Positions 27,363 through 35,987 of a DNA stretch of 64,000 nucleotides are shown piece by piece. The position numbers and the translations under genes were made by a program. The stretch's first letter is position 1; the number at the start of each line of letters is the position of its first letter. A model generated the notes under the pieces. The model ran no database searches. It was not told the origin of the DNA and worked only from the letters and a program-made list of their open reading frames with translations. The stretch covers positions 1-64,000 of the forward strand of contig JBDVKF010000047.1 in the NCBI GenBank assembly GCA_039960995.1, read 5' to 3'. Source of the DNA: JABSSA01 sp039960995 (GTDB taxonomy: Bacteria; Pseudomonadota; Alphaproteobacteria; Rhodobacterales; Rhodobacteraceae).

Positions 27363-28234
27363 ACCGCGCAGTTCTCATAATTGTGCCGTACGTGTGGTTG
27401 CTGGCGCTATTTTTGATACCGTTTCTTGTCGTCCTGAAGATTTCCCTGTCGGATATCGCGTTGTCGATCCCACCCTATACGCCGACGATGAAAGACGGAT
27501 TTCTCGAGATGTTTCGGCAGCTTGATTTGGAAAACTTCGTCTTTTTGACCGAGGATGATTTGTATTGGAAAGCCTATCTAAGTTCGTTGCAGATCGCGTT
27601 CATTTCTACAGTTTTGACTTTGATCGTCGCTTACCCGATTGCCTACGCGATGGCGCGGGCTCCGATGGAATGGCGTGCGACGTTGATGATGCTGGTCATT
27701 TTACCGTTTTGGACGTCCTTTTTGATCCGTGTTTACGCATGGGTCGGCATCCTGTCAGGTGACGGGTATCTGAACCAGTTTCTGTTATGGATCGGCGTCA
27801 TCGACACGCCGCTGACCCTTTTGAACACCTCTACGGCCGTCTATATCGGCATCGTTTACACCTATTTGCCGTTCATGATCTTGCCCATTTATGCAGCGCT
27901 TGAACGGATGGATGCGAGCTTGATCGAGGCGGCTGAGGATTTGGGATGTTCCCGATTACAGGCGTTTTGGTTGGTCACGTGGCCACTGTCGCGCCAAGGT
28001 GTGATCGCGGGAAGCTTTTTGGTATTCATCCCGGCACTGGGCGAATTTGTGATACCATCATTGCTTGGTGGATCCGGGACATTGATGATCGGCAAAGTGC
28101 TTTTTGAGGAGTTCTTTTCGAACCGAGATTGGCCTGTTGCATCCGCGGTTGGTGTAATCTTGCTTTTGATCCTCGTCATTCCAATCATCTTATTCCAACG
28201 CAATGAACAGCGCCGTCAGGAGGCAGAGGCATGA
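27359..28234 (+). CDS. potH: putrescine ABC transporter permease 1
   Basis: A 291-residue inner-membrane permease with six helices; the EAA loop is SLIEAAEDLGCSRLQAFWLVTWPLSRQG. Unlike the PotB-like protein at 18460 it has only a short first loop. It overlaps both neighbours by 4 bases, so stoichiometric translation with potG and potI is expected. Confidence 0.94.
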   Translation: MNRAVLIIVPYVWLLALFLIPFLVVLKISLSDIALSIPPYTPTMKDGFLEMFRQLDLENFVFLTEDDLYWKAYLSSLQIAFISTVLTLIVAYPIAYAMARAPMEWRATLMMLVILPFWTSFLIRVYAWVGILSGDGYLNQFLLWIGVIDTPLTLLNTSTAVYIGIVYTYLPFMILPIYAALERMDASLIEAAEDLGCSRLQAFWLVTWPLSRQGVIAGSFLVFIPALGEFVIPSLLGGSGTLMIGKVLFEEFFSNRDWPVASAVGVILLLILVIPIILFQRNEQRRQEAEA

Positions 28235-29049
28235 CGCGCCTTTCGCCCTTCAACGTAGTGAGCCTGACCTTAGGGTTTGTGTTCTTGTATCTGCCGATCC
28301 TGATCTTGGTTGTTTACAGCTTTAACGCCTCTAAGCTGGTGAGTGTCTGGGCCGGGTTTTCCACGCGCTGGTACGGAGAATTATTCACAAACGAGGGGAT
28401 GCTGGATGCCGCTTGGGTAACGCTTCGCGTGGCCTTGATATCGTCAACGATCGCAACCGTACTGGGGACCATGGCCGCTATTGTTTTGGTTCGGCAAGGC
28501 CGATTTTGGGGGCGCACGCTGTTTTCTGGAATGATCTATGCGCCGCTGGTGATGCCCGAAGTCATCACGGGCCTGTCTTTGCTTTTGCTTTTTATTGGCA
28601 TCGGTCTGGACCGTGGTGTCATGACAATCGTTCTGGCGCACACAACGTTTTCTATGTGTTTTGTATCGGTTGTGGTTTCGTCACGTTTGGTCAGTTTCGA
28701 TCGTTCTTTGGAAGAAGCCGCCTTAGATTTGGGGGCGACTCCTTTTGAAGCGTTTCGGCTTGTCACATTGCCGATTATTGCCCCAGCGGTGATTTCCGGA
28801 TGGTTGTTGGCTTTTACCCTATCACTGGACGATTTGGTGATTGCATCGTTCACAACTGGTCCGTCTGCGACAACGCTGCCGATGAAAATCTGGTCGAGTG
28901 TGCGTTTAGGGGTCAGCCCTGAAATCAATGCATTGTCGACGATCTTGATTGGTTTGGTGACGGTTGGTGTAATTGCTACGTCCTTGTCCACTAAACGGGC
29001 TGCACAAAAGGCGGAAGCGAGCCGACTGGCTGCGCAACGCGGCACATGA
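28231..29049 (+). CDS. potI: putrescine ABC transporter permease 2
   Basis: A 272-residue permease with the EAA loop SLEEAALDLGATPFEAFRLVTLPIIAPAVISG and a leading helix TLGFVFLYLPILILVVYSF. It completes the potFGHI importer and overlaps the downstream oxidase gene by 4 bases. Confidence 0.94.
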   Translation: MTRLSPFNVVSLTLGFVFLYLPILILVVYSFNASKLVSVWAGFSTRWYGELFTNEGMLDAAWVTLRVALISSTIATVLGTMAAIVLVRQGRFWGRTLFSGMIYAPLVMPEVITGLSLLLLFIGIGLDRGVMTIVLAHTTFSMCFVSVVVSSRLVSFDRSLEEAALDLGATPFEAFRLVTLPIIAPAVISGWLLAFTLSLDDLVIASFTTGPSATTLPMKIWSSVRLGVSPEINALSTILIGLVTVGVIATSLSTKRAAQKAEASRLAAQRGT

Positions 29050-30365
29050 AACGCATCTTTTCAGATTACGCCTATGGCCCAGGTCCGCGCAGCGGATGCT
29101 GGTGGGACAAAACATGTGAAATTCCCGAATTTCCAAAGTTGCAAAATGAAATCCGTACAGATGTCGTGATCGTTGGTGCAGGTTTCACCGGATTGAATGC
29201 AGCCCTTACATTGGCGCAAGGCGGTGCTGAAGTGGTCGTTTTGGATGGATCGCAGCCCGGGTGGGGGGCGTCAGGACGCAACGGAGGGTTCTGTTGCTTG
29301 GGCGGTGGAATGGCGTCCGACAAATGGCTCGACGAACGGTATGGGCGTGACGAAAGACTGTCTTGGCGACGCACTGAAAGGAATGCCATTGCGCATGTAG
29401 ACGCGTTGATCGGGCGGTTGGGGATCGAAGTTGACCGGCATTCCCAAGGTGAAACGATGATGGCGCATCGCGGGCGCGACTTTCGCGGCTTTGAGAAATT
29501 GGTGACAGTTTTCGAAGAAAACTATGGCGTCACAGCACGGATCACACCAGCACATGCACTTAGGCAAGATGGTATGCTGGGTGGGTTTCATGGTGCCCTC
29601 ACGATTCCGTTGGGCTTTGCGCTGAACCCTCGTAAATATTTAGAGGGATTGGTGCGGGCATGTGTCGATTGCGGTGTTCGGATTTTTGGAGATACGAATG
29701 CGCTTTCTGTCGGGCGACATGCGGAATTGACCTTGTCGTCAGGACGTGTGTCCGCAGATCGCGTGATAATCGCGACGAATGGCTATTCTAGCGAAGATGT
29801 ACCAGAAGCCTTGCGCGGTCGATATTTGCCCGCACAATCATCGGTCATGGTGACGCGTCCACTCAACGAATCCGAACTTCGACAGCAAGGATGGACCAGT
29901 TCTCAGATGACGTATGACACTCGAAATCTGTTGCACTATTTCCGACTAATGCCTGACAATCGGTTTTTGTTCGGAATGCGTGGTGGTGTGTTGTCGTCGT
30001 CAGGGTCGGATGCGAGAATATACAAAACGATACGCCGTCATTTTGGTCGGATGTTTCCAGCATGGCGCAATGTTGAGGTCGAAGGTTATTGGTCCGGAAT
30101 GATCAGTGTGGCTCGGAACCAAATGCCGTTTCTGGGCGAGCTTCCGGGGCAACCTCGCATTTTGTCCGCACTTTGTTTTCATGGAAACGGAGTCGCAATG
30201 GGTAGTTATGCCGGACATATTTTGGGACAATTGACTTTGGCTCAAACGGCCGACATTCCGGCAGCTATGTGTGACCCTTTGGCTCGATTCCCATTGGGTA
30301 GGCTGCGACGCGCTTTGGTTCCACCTCTGTATGCGGCCCTTCACGTCGCTGATCTTAGCCCTTAA
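29046..30365 (+). CDS. FAD-dependent amine oxidase (PuuB/OrdL-like)
   Basis: A 439-residue flavoprotein of the DAO family, similar to gamma-glutamylputrescine oxidase. The FAD-binding start is VVIVGAGFTGLNAALTLAQGGAEVVVLDG, then PGWGASGRNGGFC and a C-terminal GNGVAMGSYAGHI. It is the last gene of the potFGHI operon, so it probably oxidises the imported polyamine or a derivative. No gamma-glutamylputrescine synthetase is in the window, so a free amine substrate is possible. Confidence 0.88.
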   Translation: MKRIFSDYAYGPGPRSGCWWDKTCEIPEFPKLQNEIRTDVVIVGAGFTGLNAALTLAQGGAEVVVLDGSQPGWGASGRNGGFCCLGGGMASDKWLDERYGRDERLSWRRTERNAIAHVDALIGRLGIEVDRHSQGETMMAHRGRDFRGFEKLVTVFEENYGVTARITPAHALRQDGMLGGFHGALTIPLGFALNPRKYLEGLVRACVDCGVRIFGDTNALSVGRHAELTLSSGRVSADRVIIATNGYSSEDVPEALRGRYLPAQSSVMVTRPLNESELRQQGWTSSQMTYDTRNLLHYFRLMPDNRFLFGMRGGVLSSSGSDARIYKTIRRHFGRMFPAWRNVEVEGYWSGMISVARNQMPFLGELPGQPRILSALCFHGNGVAMGSYAGHILGQLTLAQTADIPAAMCDPLARFPLGRLRRALVPPLYAALHVADLSP

Positions 30366-30398
30366 TTTAGCGGCTCTCTCAATCCAACTATGTCCTCG

Positions 30399-30792
30399 GA
30401 AGCGACAAATTCACCCGTGTCGAGAACCAGCCGCATCTGGCCGTTTAAGTGACAATGGGTCCCGCTACATATCTGGCGCTCTGGCCGAACGGTTGGAAGG
30501 ATAAAATATGGCACACGTGCGTGGCGCACCACTCCACCCGCAAACTCAAGGTAAGATCGAGAGCTGGCACCAAACCATGAAGACCCACGTTTTGCTGGGA
30601 AAATACTATCTATCCGGTGATCTTGAACGTCAGATCGAAACTTTCGTCGAATACTACGATAACCAGCGGTACCACGAGAGCTTGAACAACGTCACACCCA
30701 CTGTCATTTACTTCGGACGGGACAAGCCACTCTGTGGGGAAGGGAGAAGATCAAGAAGTGGGCGACCCAAAAAACGCCGCTTGCAACATTAA
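30399..30792 (+). pseudogene. IS3-family transposase remnant
   Basis: Pieces of the integrase core of an IS3-type transposase: LSDNGSRYISGALAERLEG, then an in-frame TAA (~30502-30504), then AHVRGAPLHPQTQGKIESWHQTMK and YYDNQRYHESLNNVTPTVIYFGR (the catalytic Glu is in KIESWH). A shift of frame separates the first piece from what precedes it, and the C-terminus is altered. The N-terminal half and left end are missing. It cannot encode an active enzyme. Confidence 0.8.
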
Positions 30793-30890
30793 AATCAAGC
30801 CGTCTAATCAGTACCCCAAAAAGAGCCAGAGCCTCTATTGCTCAAACCGATATGACGTCAAACTTTAAGTGGCGACGGACAGTTCGAGTC
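30793..30890. mobile_element. right-hand tail of the IS3 remnant
   Basis: Non-coding sequence between the transposase remnant and the flgK fragment. The stretch ending ACTTTAAGTGGCGACGGACAG (30864-30884) looks like an IS right end, after which flgK-coding sequence resumes. The end assignment is inference. Confidence 0.45.
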
Positions 30891-31379
30891 CTCAAAACGT
30901 TCCATCATATCGCGGGCAATGGCATCCAATTGAATTTGACCGTCGGGTGCTAGATCGTCACGTATTGCAAATTGCGCCGCCAAGGATCCGCCGCGCAACA
31001 TTCCCGTGCTTGCCGAAACGTCTATGGAAACTCCGTTGATTGATATTTTGGAAAGTTGTCCGCCACTCAGTGACATATAAGGCGTTACCATCGAGGTTGA
31101 TTGGAACTCGAGCTCGGCGGCACGTCCGTCTAATAAAACCGCCCCGCCTGTTGAATAAAGTGCAATACCGCCATTCTGCCGCTCCATGATTTGAACGGGT
31201 ACAATTTCACTTATTTCGTCAACCAACGCTTGACGTTGGTCCAACATTGAAGACGTGTCTCGACCCTGAAGTTTTTGTGTGACGATCTGTGTGTTTAGCG
31301 TCTCGAGATCCTGGAGGGTTCCAATCAGGTGTTCAACTTCATTATTGATCGTTTCGTCGGCGTTGCTTCGCATCGCTTG
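30888..31379 (-). pseudogene. flgK: flgK internal fragment (hook-associated protein 1)
   Basis: The minus frame gives about 160 residues of the middle of FlgK: SNADETINNEVEHLIGTLQDLE, NTQIVTQKLQGRDTSSMLDQRQALVDEISEIVPVQI and the GMLRGGSLAAQFAIRDDLAP block. Both ends are gone: the N-terminal third is replaced by a motB fragment and the C-terminal third by an IS3 remnant. FlgK joins hook and filament; this piece cannot. Confidence 0.85.
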
Positions 31380-31564
31380 AAAGCAATCCCTTTGCGTTGT
31401 TTTTCCGTTGTCGCGTTAAGCAGCCACATCAACATAAAGAAGGCCATCATAGCGGTCACAAAATCTGCGTACGTTACTTTCCAAGCACCGCCGTGGTGAC
31501 CGTCACCACCGCCCTTTTTCTTTCGTTTGATGATGATTGGCCGCAAGTCACCTTGCGCGCTCAT
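31380..31564 (-). pseudogene. motB: motB 5' fragment joined to flgK
   Basis: From ATG 31564 (GAGGTG upstream) the frame reads MSAQGDLRPIIIKRKKKGGG, then GGAWKVTYADFVTAMMAFFMLMWLLNAT, the plug and single membrane helix of the flagellar stator MotB, up to KQRKGIA. At about 31380 it passes out of frame into flgK sequence and soon stops. The peptidoglycan-binding domain is lost. The helix keeps the proton-carrying Asp (YADF). One deletion between motB and flgK explains the join. Confidence 0.85.
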
Positions 31565-31849
31565 ACCCACACCTCATTTTCACCCAAGACCGGTAATAAT
31601 ACGGCGAAGTTACGCGCCGATTAACACATCAAATTGTTCAGAAATACGTTTCCTGAAACAGGTTCAGCGCCGCAGGGAAGCTGTACGAAATCGGCACGAG
31701 TCGGCTCAACTTATGGGGGGAATGCATTCCGTACCTCGAGAATTTCAAGAAACTGTGATATGATCTAGGCACGGCGTTCGATTTCAAGCCGTTCGTTTGC
31801 GCGTATTTGAAAGGCAAACGACAACACTTTAATATTTGGAAATTTTCCC

Positions 31850-33802
31850 ATGTCTATTTTGACATTTTGGGCCCGGACGACGTCTGTTCTGACGCTGGCC
31901 ACCTACCTACTTTTACCCCCGGATCAAGCTGAGGCCCAAGTTGTTAACTTGGCGAAATGCGAAGGTTTGTGGTTTTCAACGTCTGAAGACTTTTTAGCAC
32001 GTTCTCCATCTCGCGAGATAACTGGAGCGCCGTCATCTTCCACGACAATTATTTCGGATGGTGACTTGCTTAGCTACCAGGTTGGGGCGGGTTCCCAGCT
32101 TTGCGCTCGCAACGAAGAATTATTGCGCCCTTTCGACATCGAAAGATATGATCACGGTCTGGACGCTTTAGATAAAGTGGTTTTTGAAGAAGGCGTTGTA
32201 ATAGGTGCTTTTTCTACGGAATTGGACAGTATCAACACAGGACAGTTCACCGCCGGTGACTTACTGTTTACGACCGGAACCATCGTACCGAACGCAGCAC
32301 TTTTAGCGCGTTTTAACCTCCCTTCGCGTTTTGATCTGGGTTTGGATGCGGTTCATATTGAAGGGGCCCCGCGCGAGTTGCGTGATCTTCTGTCCAAATT
32401 GGAAAGTACTGATCCAAAAACCCTACGTGAGAATCCGGGTCTTTTGATCGAAATTCTTGAAGGGACAAACACGGATATCCTGTTTTCGACTGAAGGTACT
32501 CCACCGGAAGTTCAAAAGCCGTTGTTTTTGGATGGTGATTTGCTGTCTGCAAAAACAGGTACAATCGTGCGCAGTAACGCAGATTTACTGCCTGCGATGC
32601 CAGCTGGATTACCGTCGCGTGGGGTGGATTACGGATTGGATGCCTATACACCCGGTCTAGACCCAATTGAATTGGTCCCCCTCGAATTATTTTCGACCGA
32701 GATTAATGTGCGCAAGAACACGATATCGGATGGAGATGTACTTAGCGTTGGGCCAGGGCTATATTTGCGAAACTTGGGTTTGTTGGGCGCATTCAATCCT
32801 CTCGACATCGACATGGGATTGGACGCCTTGGCGGATCGTCCATCTGACATTGTTCGATGTGGCTTCGGTATCACGGCTATCAGTCACATCGACGTTAATG
32901 CCCGGATCGACTCTGTCACTGGCTTGTATGACACTGATCGGGCATTTGGTCGGGATTTGCGTGTTCAGGGAAACGTACCCGGACGCGGCTGCCCCCGGTT
33001 TCAAACACATGAATTTCAGGTGCGCGTTTCAATCGATGGTGCCCCTGAACAACCGGTGTTTCATCCATCCAGCCTGAATTGGATGACAAGCGAAGTGCCT
33101 TGTATTGGGCTGTCTGTGCCTTACGCGTCCGATGCAGGTGGTTGGTTTAGCCTGACACAATATCAACGCGTCGTGGATTGTCCGAATGACGAATCGCTAG
33201 GCATTTGGCGTTTGGCAGCGGATATGCCCAACGAAGTCGGGACCGTCACGATGCGCATCGCGTTGCGCCCAATCGGAGGAGGCGGACCCGAGGTTTTTAG
33301 CGCGCCAATCCGTTTACGTATCGATAACAAACGCCCGGAAGATGTTGCAATGGCGTTATATCAGCCGGGTGAAACTGAACCTTTCCTTAACCAGTGCAAG
33401 ATTGATGGCAATGGAGAGCCCGTGTTAATCGACATTCGCGGAACATTCACAGACGATCATTTTCGGATGTATGATCTGACCTGGAGTACAGATGGCAATA
33501 TAAGTGGCTCAGTGCCGGACACGGGTCTTGGGCGAACTTATAATTCCCGTCCAGAACTGTCAGATACTGGGACCAGTCCAACGCCACCGGCAACCAGTGT
33601 CTTGCTTGAAAATTTTGATCTGACCGCAGCATTTGCTGCCGCAACTGGGGGCAATCCATTGATTGAGTGTGGGTATTCTATCCGAATGCGGGTGTTTGAC
33701 CGGACACGATTGGGCGGAACGAACTTTTCGGACAATTTATTCTCGGCAAACGATTCTGGGAACCAATCGACATTCACACAGAGCTTTTGTTTGATCCCAT
33801 AA
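31850..33802 (+). CDS. secreted protein with four FSTE-GDLLS-GLDA repeats, unknown function
   Basis: A 650-residue exported protein with a signal peptide cut near residue 29 (AEAQ). Four divergent repeats of 45-65 residues follow, each with an FST(E) start, a GD(L/V)LS centre and a GLDA end: about residues 41-107, 121-168, 212-265 and 281-327. The rest (330-650) has scattered paired cysteines (CGFG, RGCP, VPCIG, VDCPN, NQCKI, IECGY, SFCLIP) and a beta-rich look suggestive of Ig-like domains. Acidic repeats could bind calcium. It stands alone, downstream of the flagellar scar, with a terminator after it. I do not recognise a described family. Confidence 0.8.
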   Translation: MSILTFWARTTSVLTLATYLLLPPDQAEAQVVNLAKCEGLWFSTSEDFLARSPSREITGAPSSSTTIISDGDLLSYQVGAGSQLCARNEELLRPFDIERYDHGLDALDKVVFEEGVVIGAFSTELDSINTGQFTAGDLLFTTGTIVPNAALLARFNLPSRFDLGLDAVHIEGAPRELRDLLSKLESTDPKTLRENPGLLIEILEGTNTDILFSTEGTPPEVQKPLFLDGDLLSAKTGTIVRSNADLLPAMPAGLPSRGVDYGLDAYTPGLDPIELVPLELFSTEINVRKNTISDGDVLSVGPGLYLRNLGLLGAFNPLDIDMGLDALADRPSDIVRCGFGITAISHIDVNARIDSVTGLYDTDRAFGRDLRVQGNVPGRGCPRFQTHEFQVRVSIDGAPEQPVFHPSSLNWMTSEVPCIGLSVPYASDAGGWFSLTQYQRVVDCPNDESLGIWRLAADMPNEVGTVTMRIALRPIGGGGPEVFSAPIRLRIDNKRPEDVAMALYQPGETEPFLNQCKIDGNGEPVLIDIRGTFTDDHFRMYDLTWSTDGNISGSVPDTGLGRTYNSRPELSDTGTSPTPPATSVLLENFDLTAAFAAATGGNPLIECGYSIRMRVFDRTRLGGTNFSDNLFSANDSGNQSTFTQSFCLIP

Positions 33803-33819
33803 TTGTCTCAAACAAACCA

Positions 33820-33841
33820 GCGGCCCGTAAAATCGGGCCGC
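33820..33841 (+). terminator. terminator after the repeat protein
   Basis: Perfect 8-bp stem GCGGCCCG / CGGGCCGC with loop TAAAAT, followed by TTTGCTT. It separates the repeat-protein gene from smpB. Confidence 0.7.
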
Positions 33842-33884
33842 TTTGCTTGCGTCCCATCAAAACCGACCCTATGTCCGTGGTCTT

Positions 33885-34361
33885 ATGGTACAAGGCAAAT
33901 CAGATCCTAATTATCGCGTTGCCGCCGAAAACCGGCGTGCGCGTTACGACTATCAGATCGAGGACGATCTGGAGTGCGGAATCATTTTGGAAGGGTCCGA
34001 AGTGAAATCCTTGCGCCAAGGCGGGGCTAATATTGCCGAAAGCTATGCCACGGTTGACGATGGCGAACTTTGGTTGGTCAACAGTTACATTGCGCCCTAT
34101 GCCCAAGCCAAGATGTTTCGTCACGAAGAGCGGCGACGTCGCAAGTTACTTGTGTCGCGCAAACAACTTTCAGATCTTTGGAATGCAACCCAGCGCAAAG
34201 GCTTAACCATTGTGCCGCTTGTACTTTATTTTAATCACAAGGGCATCGCAAAGCTAAAGATCGGGATCGCTAAAGGTAAAAAGGCGGCTGATAAACGGGA
34301 AACCTCGGCCAAACGGGATTGGAACAGGCAGAAGCAGCGGCTGTTAAAACACAACAGTTAA
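33885..34361 (+). CDS. smpB: SsrA (tmRNA)-binding protein SmpB
   Basis: Binds tmRNA and brings it to stalled ribosomes. The 158-residue protein shows the SmpB core: ARYDYQIEDDLECGIILEGSEVKSLRQGGANIAESYA, PLVLYFNHKGIAKLKIGIAKGKK and the basic tail DKRETSAKRDWNRQKQRLLK. ATG 33885 gives the normal family length; its ribosome site is weak. tmRNA itself is not in this window. Confidence 0.96.
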   Translation: MVQGKSDPNYRVAAENRRARYDYQIEDDLECGIILEGSEVKSLRQGGANIAESYATVDDGELWLVNSYIAPYAQAKMFRHEERRRRKLLVSRKQLSDLWNATQRKGLTIVPLVLYFNHKGIAKLKIGIAKGKKAADKRETSAKRDWNRQKQRLLKHNS

Positions 34362-34378
34362 GTGCAAGCTTTCCGCGC

Positions 34379-34771
34379 CTAAATCGTACCGGGTTCTTTT
34401 GTCGCCAAGCCGACGAGCGCGAATAACGTCGCCAGGCCAGTCATGACAATTGGAAACATCGTGAACACGCCAATCCCAAATGCCCATATCATTCCGATCG
34501 TGGACATCATTAGACAAATTGCCCCAATGGTGGGGCGTGGATTGGCCATGGCGCCACCGGCGAGGGCCAGAACAGGGGCCGCGACGCCGATGATCTGAAG
34601 ACGCTGCGCGTTGTTTGGCGCGACAAGTAGATTTTGATCAACCTGCGTGTCGAACCAACTTACAAACTCGACATAACCCAAAACGAAAAAACCGGTGACC
34701 ATGCCAAGTAGCCCACCGATAATTCCCAATATAACAGCGGCTTGTTTCACGGTCTGCTCCTTTTCTGACAC
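34379..34771 (-). CDS. four-helix integral membrane protein, unknown function
   Basis: A 130-residue protein: a short hydrophilic start (MSEKEQTVKQAA), then four hydrophobic segments (ILGIIGGLLGMVTGFFVL; IIGVAAPVLALAGGAMA; TIGAICLMMSTIGMIWAFGIG; FPIVMTGLATLFALVGL). The start is GTG at 34771 with little ribosome-site support. Small four-helix proteins of this kind are common; the role is unknown. Confidence 0.7.
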   Translation of the reverse strand: MSEKEQTVKQAAVILGIIGGLLGMVTGFFVLGYVEFVSWFDTQVDQNLLVAPNNAQRLQIIGVAAPVLALAGGAMANPRPTIGAICLMMSTIGMIWAFGIGVFTMFPIVMTGLATLFALVGLATKEPGTI

Positions 34772-35132
34772 ATCTTATTTAATCAGGGCCTTTGCAGGAT
34801 TGAACCACCGGAGCCCAATCAACAGGCTATGAGGGTCTGGGAAAAAGCATGTCCCTTTCCCACGTGAATTGCACAGCTTGCCTACCCATATCAGTTTCAT
34901 CCTTCGGGAGCATCCGGTGCGTGGACTTCATAATCCACCACTTGTTGGGTACGGAGCCGGTAACTTCAGCCGCGCCCGGATGTGATCCCGAAATTTGCGC
35001 CCTAGCCGATCAAAGACTGTGCTTTCTGAGAACGGTAAGTAATTTACCTTGATCAGGGGCGAGCGCCTCTTGCTACTGAGGCGCGCTGGCGTTACCCAGA
35101 GGCGTTTTTGTCGCGCACTCAGGGAATCCGCC
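34772..35132. other. 361-base gene-free stretch
   Basis: No convincing coding sequence on either strand. It holds the start region of the membrane protein on the left and the structured leader of sseA (34905-35084) on the right, together with a GGGAAA / TTTCCC inverted repeat at 34839-34861. Confidence 0.6.
34905..35084 (+). promoter_or_regulatory. structured leader or small RNA before sseA
   Basis: CGGGA (34905-34909) pairs with TCCCG (34986-34990), and CATCCGG (34911-34917) with CCGGATG (34976-34982), a 12-bp stem with a small bulge. It encloses a GTGGA / TCCAC hairpin (34921-34938). Further hairpins follow: GGTAA / TTACC (35035-35048) and a perfect GCGCCTC / GAGGCGC (35063-35069/35078-35084), 49 bases before the sseA start. 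This could be a regulatory leader or a separate small RNA; I could not match it to a named class. Confidence 0.4.
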
Positions 35133-35987
35133 ATGACTGATGATCCAAAGACACTGGTTTCAACGGACTGGTTAGCAAAACACCTGAATGACCCAGACAT
35201 GCGCGTCATCGATGGATCATGGTATCTGCCCTCGGCTGAACGCGATCCGAAAGCCGAATTTGATGCGTGCCACATTCCCGGAGCCCGCTTTTTTGACATC
35301 GATGAAATCGCAGACCTAAGGTCCGATTTGCCTCACATGGCACCCCCGCCTGAAAAGTTCATGTCGCGTTTGCGTGCCATGGGAATCGGGGACGGCCATC
35401 AAGTTGTTGTCTATGACGGTATGGGGCTCATGTCGGCGGCACGCGTCTGGTGGACGTTCAAGCTGATGGGGCATCAAGATGTCGCCGTGCTGGACGGCGG
35501 TTTTCCGAAATGGCAATCAGAAGGGCGTGACGTCGAAGACATGCCCCCGATCATAAAAGATCGCCACATGTCGACCCGCTATCAAAACAACCTCGTTCGG
35601 GATGTGACCCATGTCAGTCAGGCATCAAAGCTTGGCTTGCCCCAGATTTTAGACGCACGGGCCGATGACCGTTTTCGTGGCGAAGGTGTTGAACCACGCA
35701 AGGGTCTAAGGTCTGGACACATTCCGAGTTCAAGGAACTTACCGTTCGGAACGTTGCTGAATAGCGATGGGACCATGATTGATCCTCCCGCGTTAAAAAA
35801 CGTTTTTGAAAAAGCTGGTTTGGATCTCACCAAGCCCATTATCACCACTTGTGGATCGGGCGTGACCGCCGCGATCCTTGCCCTTGGTTTAACCCGGATC
35901 GGCCACGACCAATGGTCTGTGTATGACGGATCTTGGGCCGAATGGGGCCAATTCGACACTTTACCTATCGCCACTGGAGAGGCCTGA
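35133..35987 (+). CDS. sseA: 3-mercaptopyruvate / thiosulfate sulfurtransferase
   Basis: A 284-residue two-domain rhodanese. The active-site loop reads CGSGVTA near residue 240, the form typical of mercaptopyruvate sulfurtransferase (CGxGVTA); the N-terminal domain has DGSWYLPSAERDPKAEFDACHIPGARFFDID. It moves sulfur from 3-mercaptopyruvate to thiols or cyanide. Its stop shares one base with the next ATG (TGATG). Cysteine transamination by the next gene's product would make the substrate, a sensible pairing. Confidence 0.93.
   Translation: MTDDPKTLVSTDWLAKHLNDPDMRVIDGSWYLPSAERDPKAEFDACHIPGARFFDIDEIADLRSDLPHMAPPPEKFMSRLRAMGIGDGHQVVVYDGMGLMSAARVWWTFKLMGHQDVAVLDGGFPKWQSEGRDVEDMPPIIKDRHMSTRYQNNLVRDVTHVSQASKLGLPQILDARADDRFRGEGVEPRKGLRSGHIPSSRNLPFGTLLNSDGTMIDPPALKNVFEKAGLDLTKPIITTCGSGVTAAILALGLTRIGHDQWSVYDGSWAEWGQFDTLPIATGEA

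Noticed and set aside
30399..30792. Active IS3 element
   Set aside because: In-frame stop, frame change, and loss of the N-terminal half and left end.
34795..34825. tRNA-like piece (GATTGAACCACCGGAGCCC)
   Set aside because: No acceptor or anticodon arms can be drawn around it.
34905..35084. SAM-II, SAM-SAH or serC-type riboswitch
   Set aside because: Its length and stem order do not fit the patterns I know, and the downstream genes differ; left as an unnamed structured leader.
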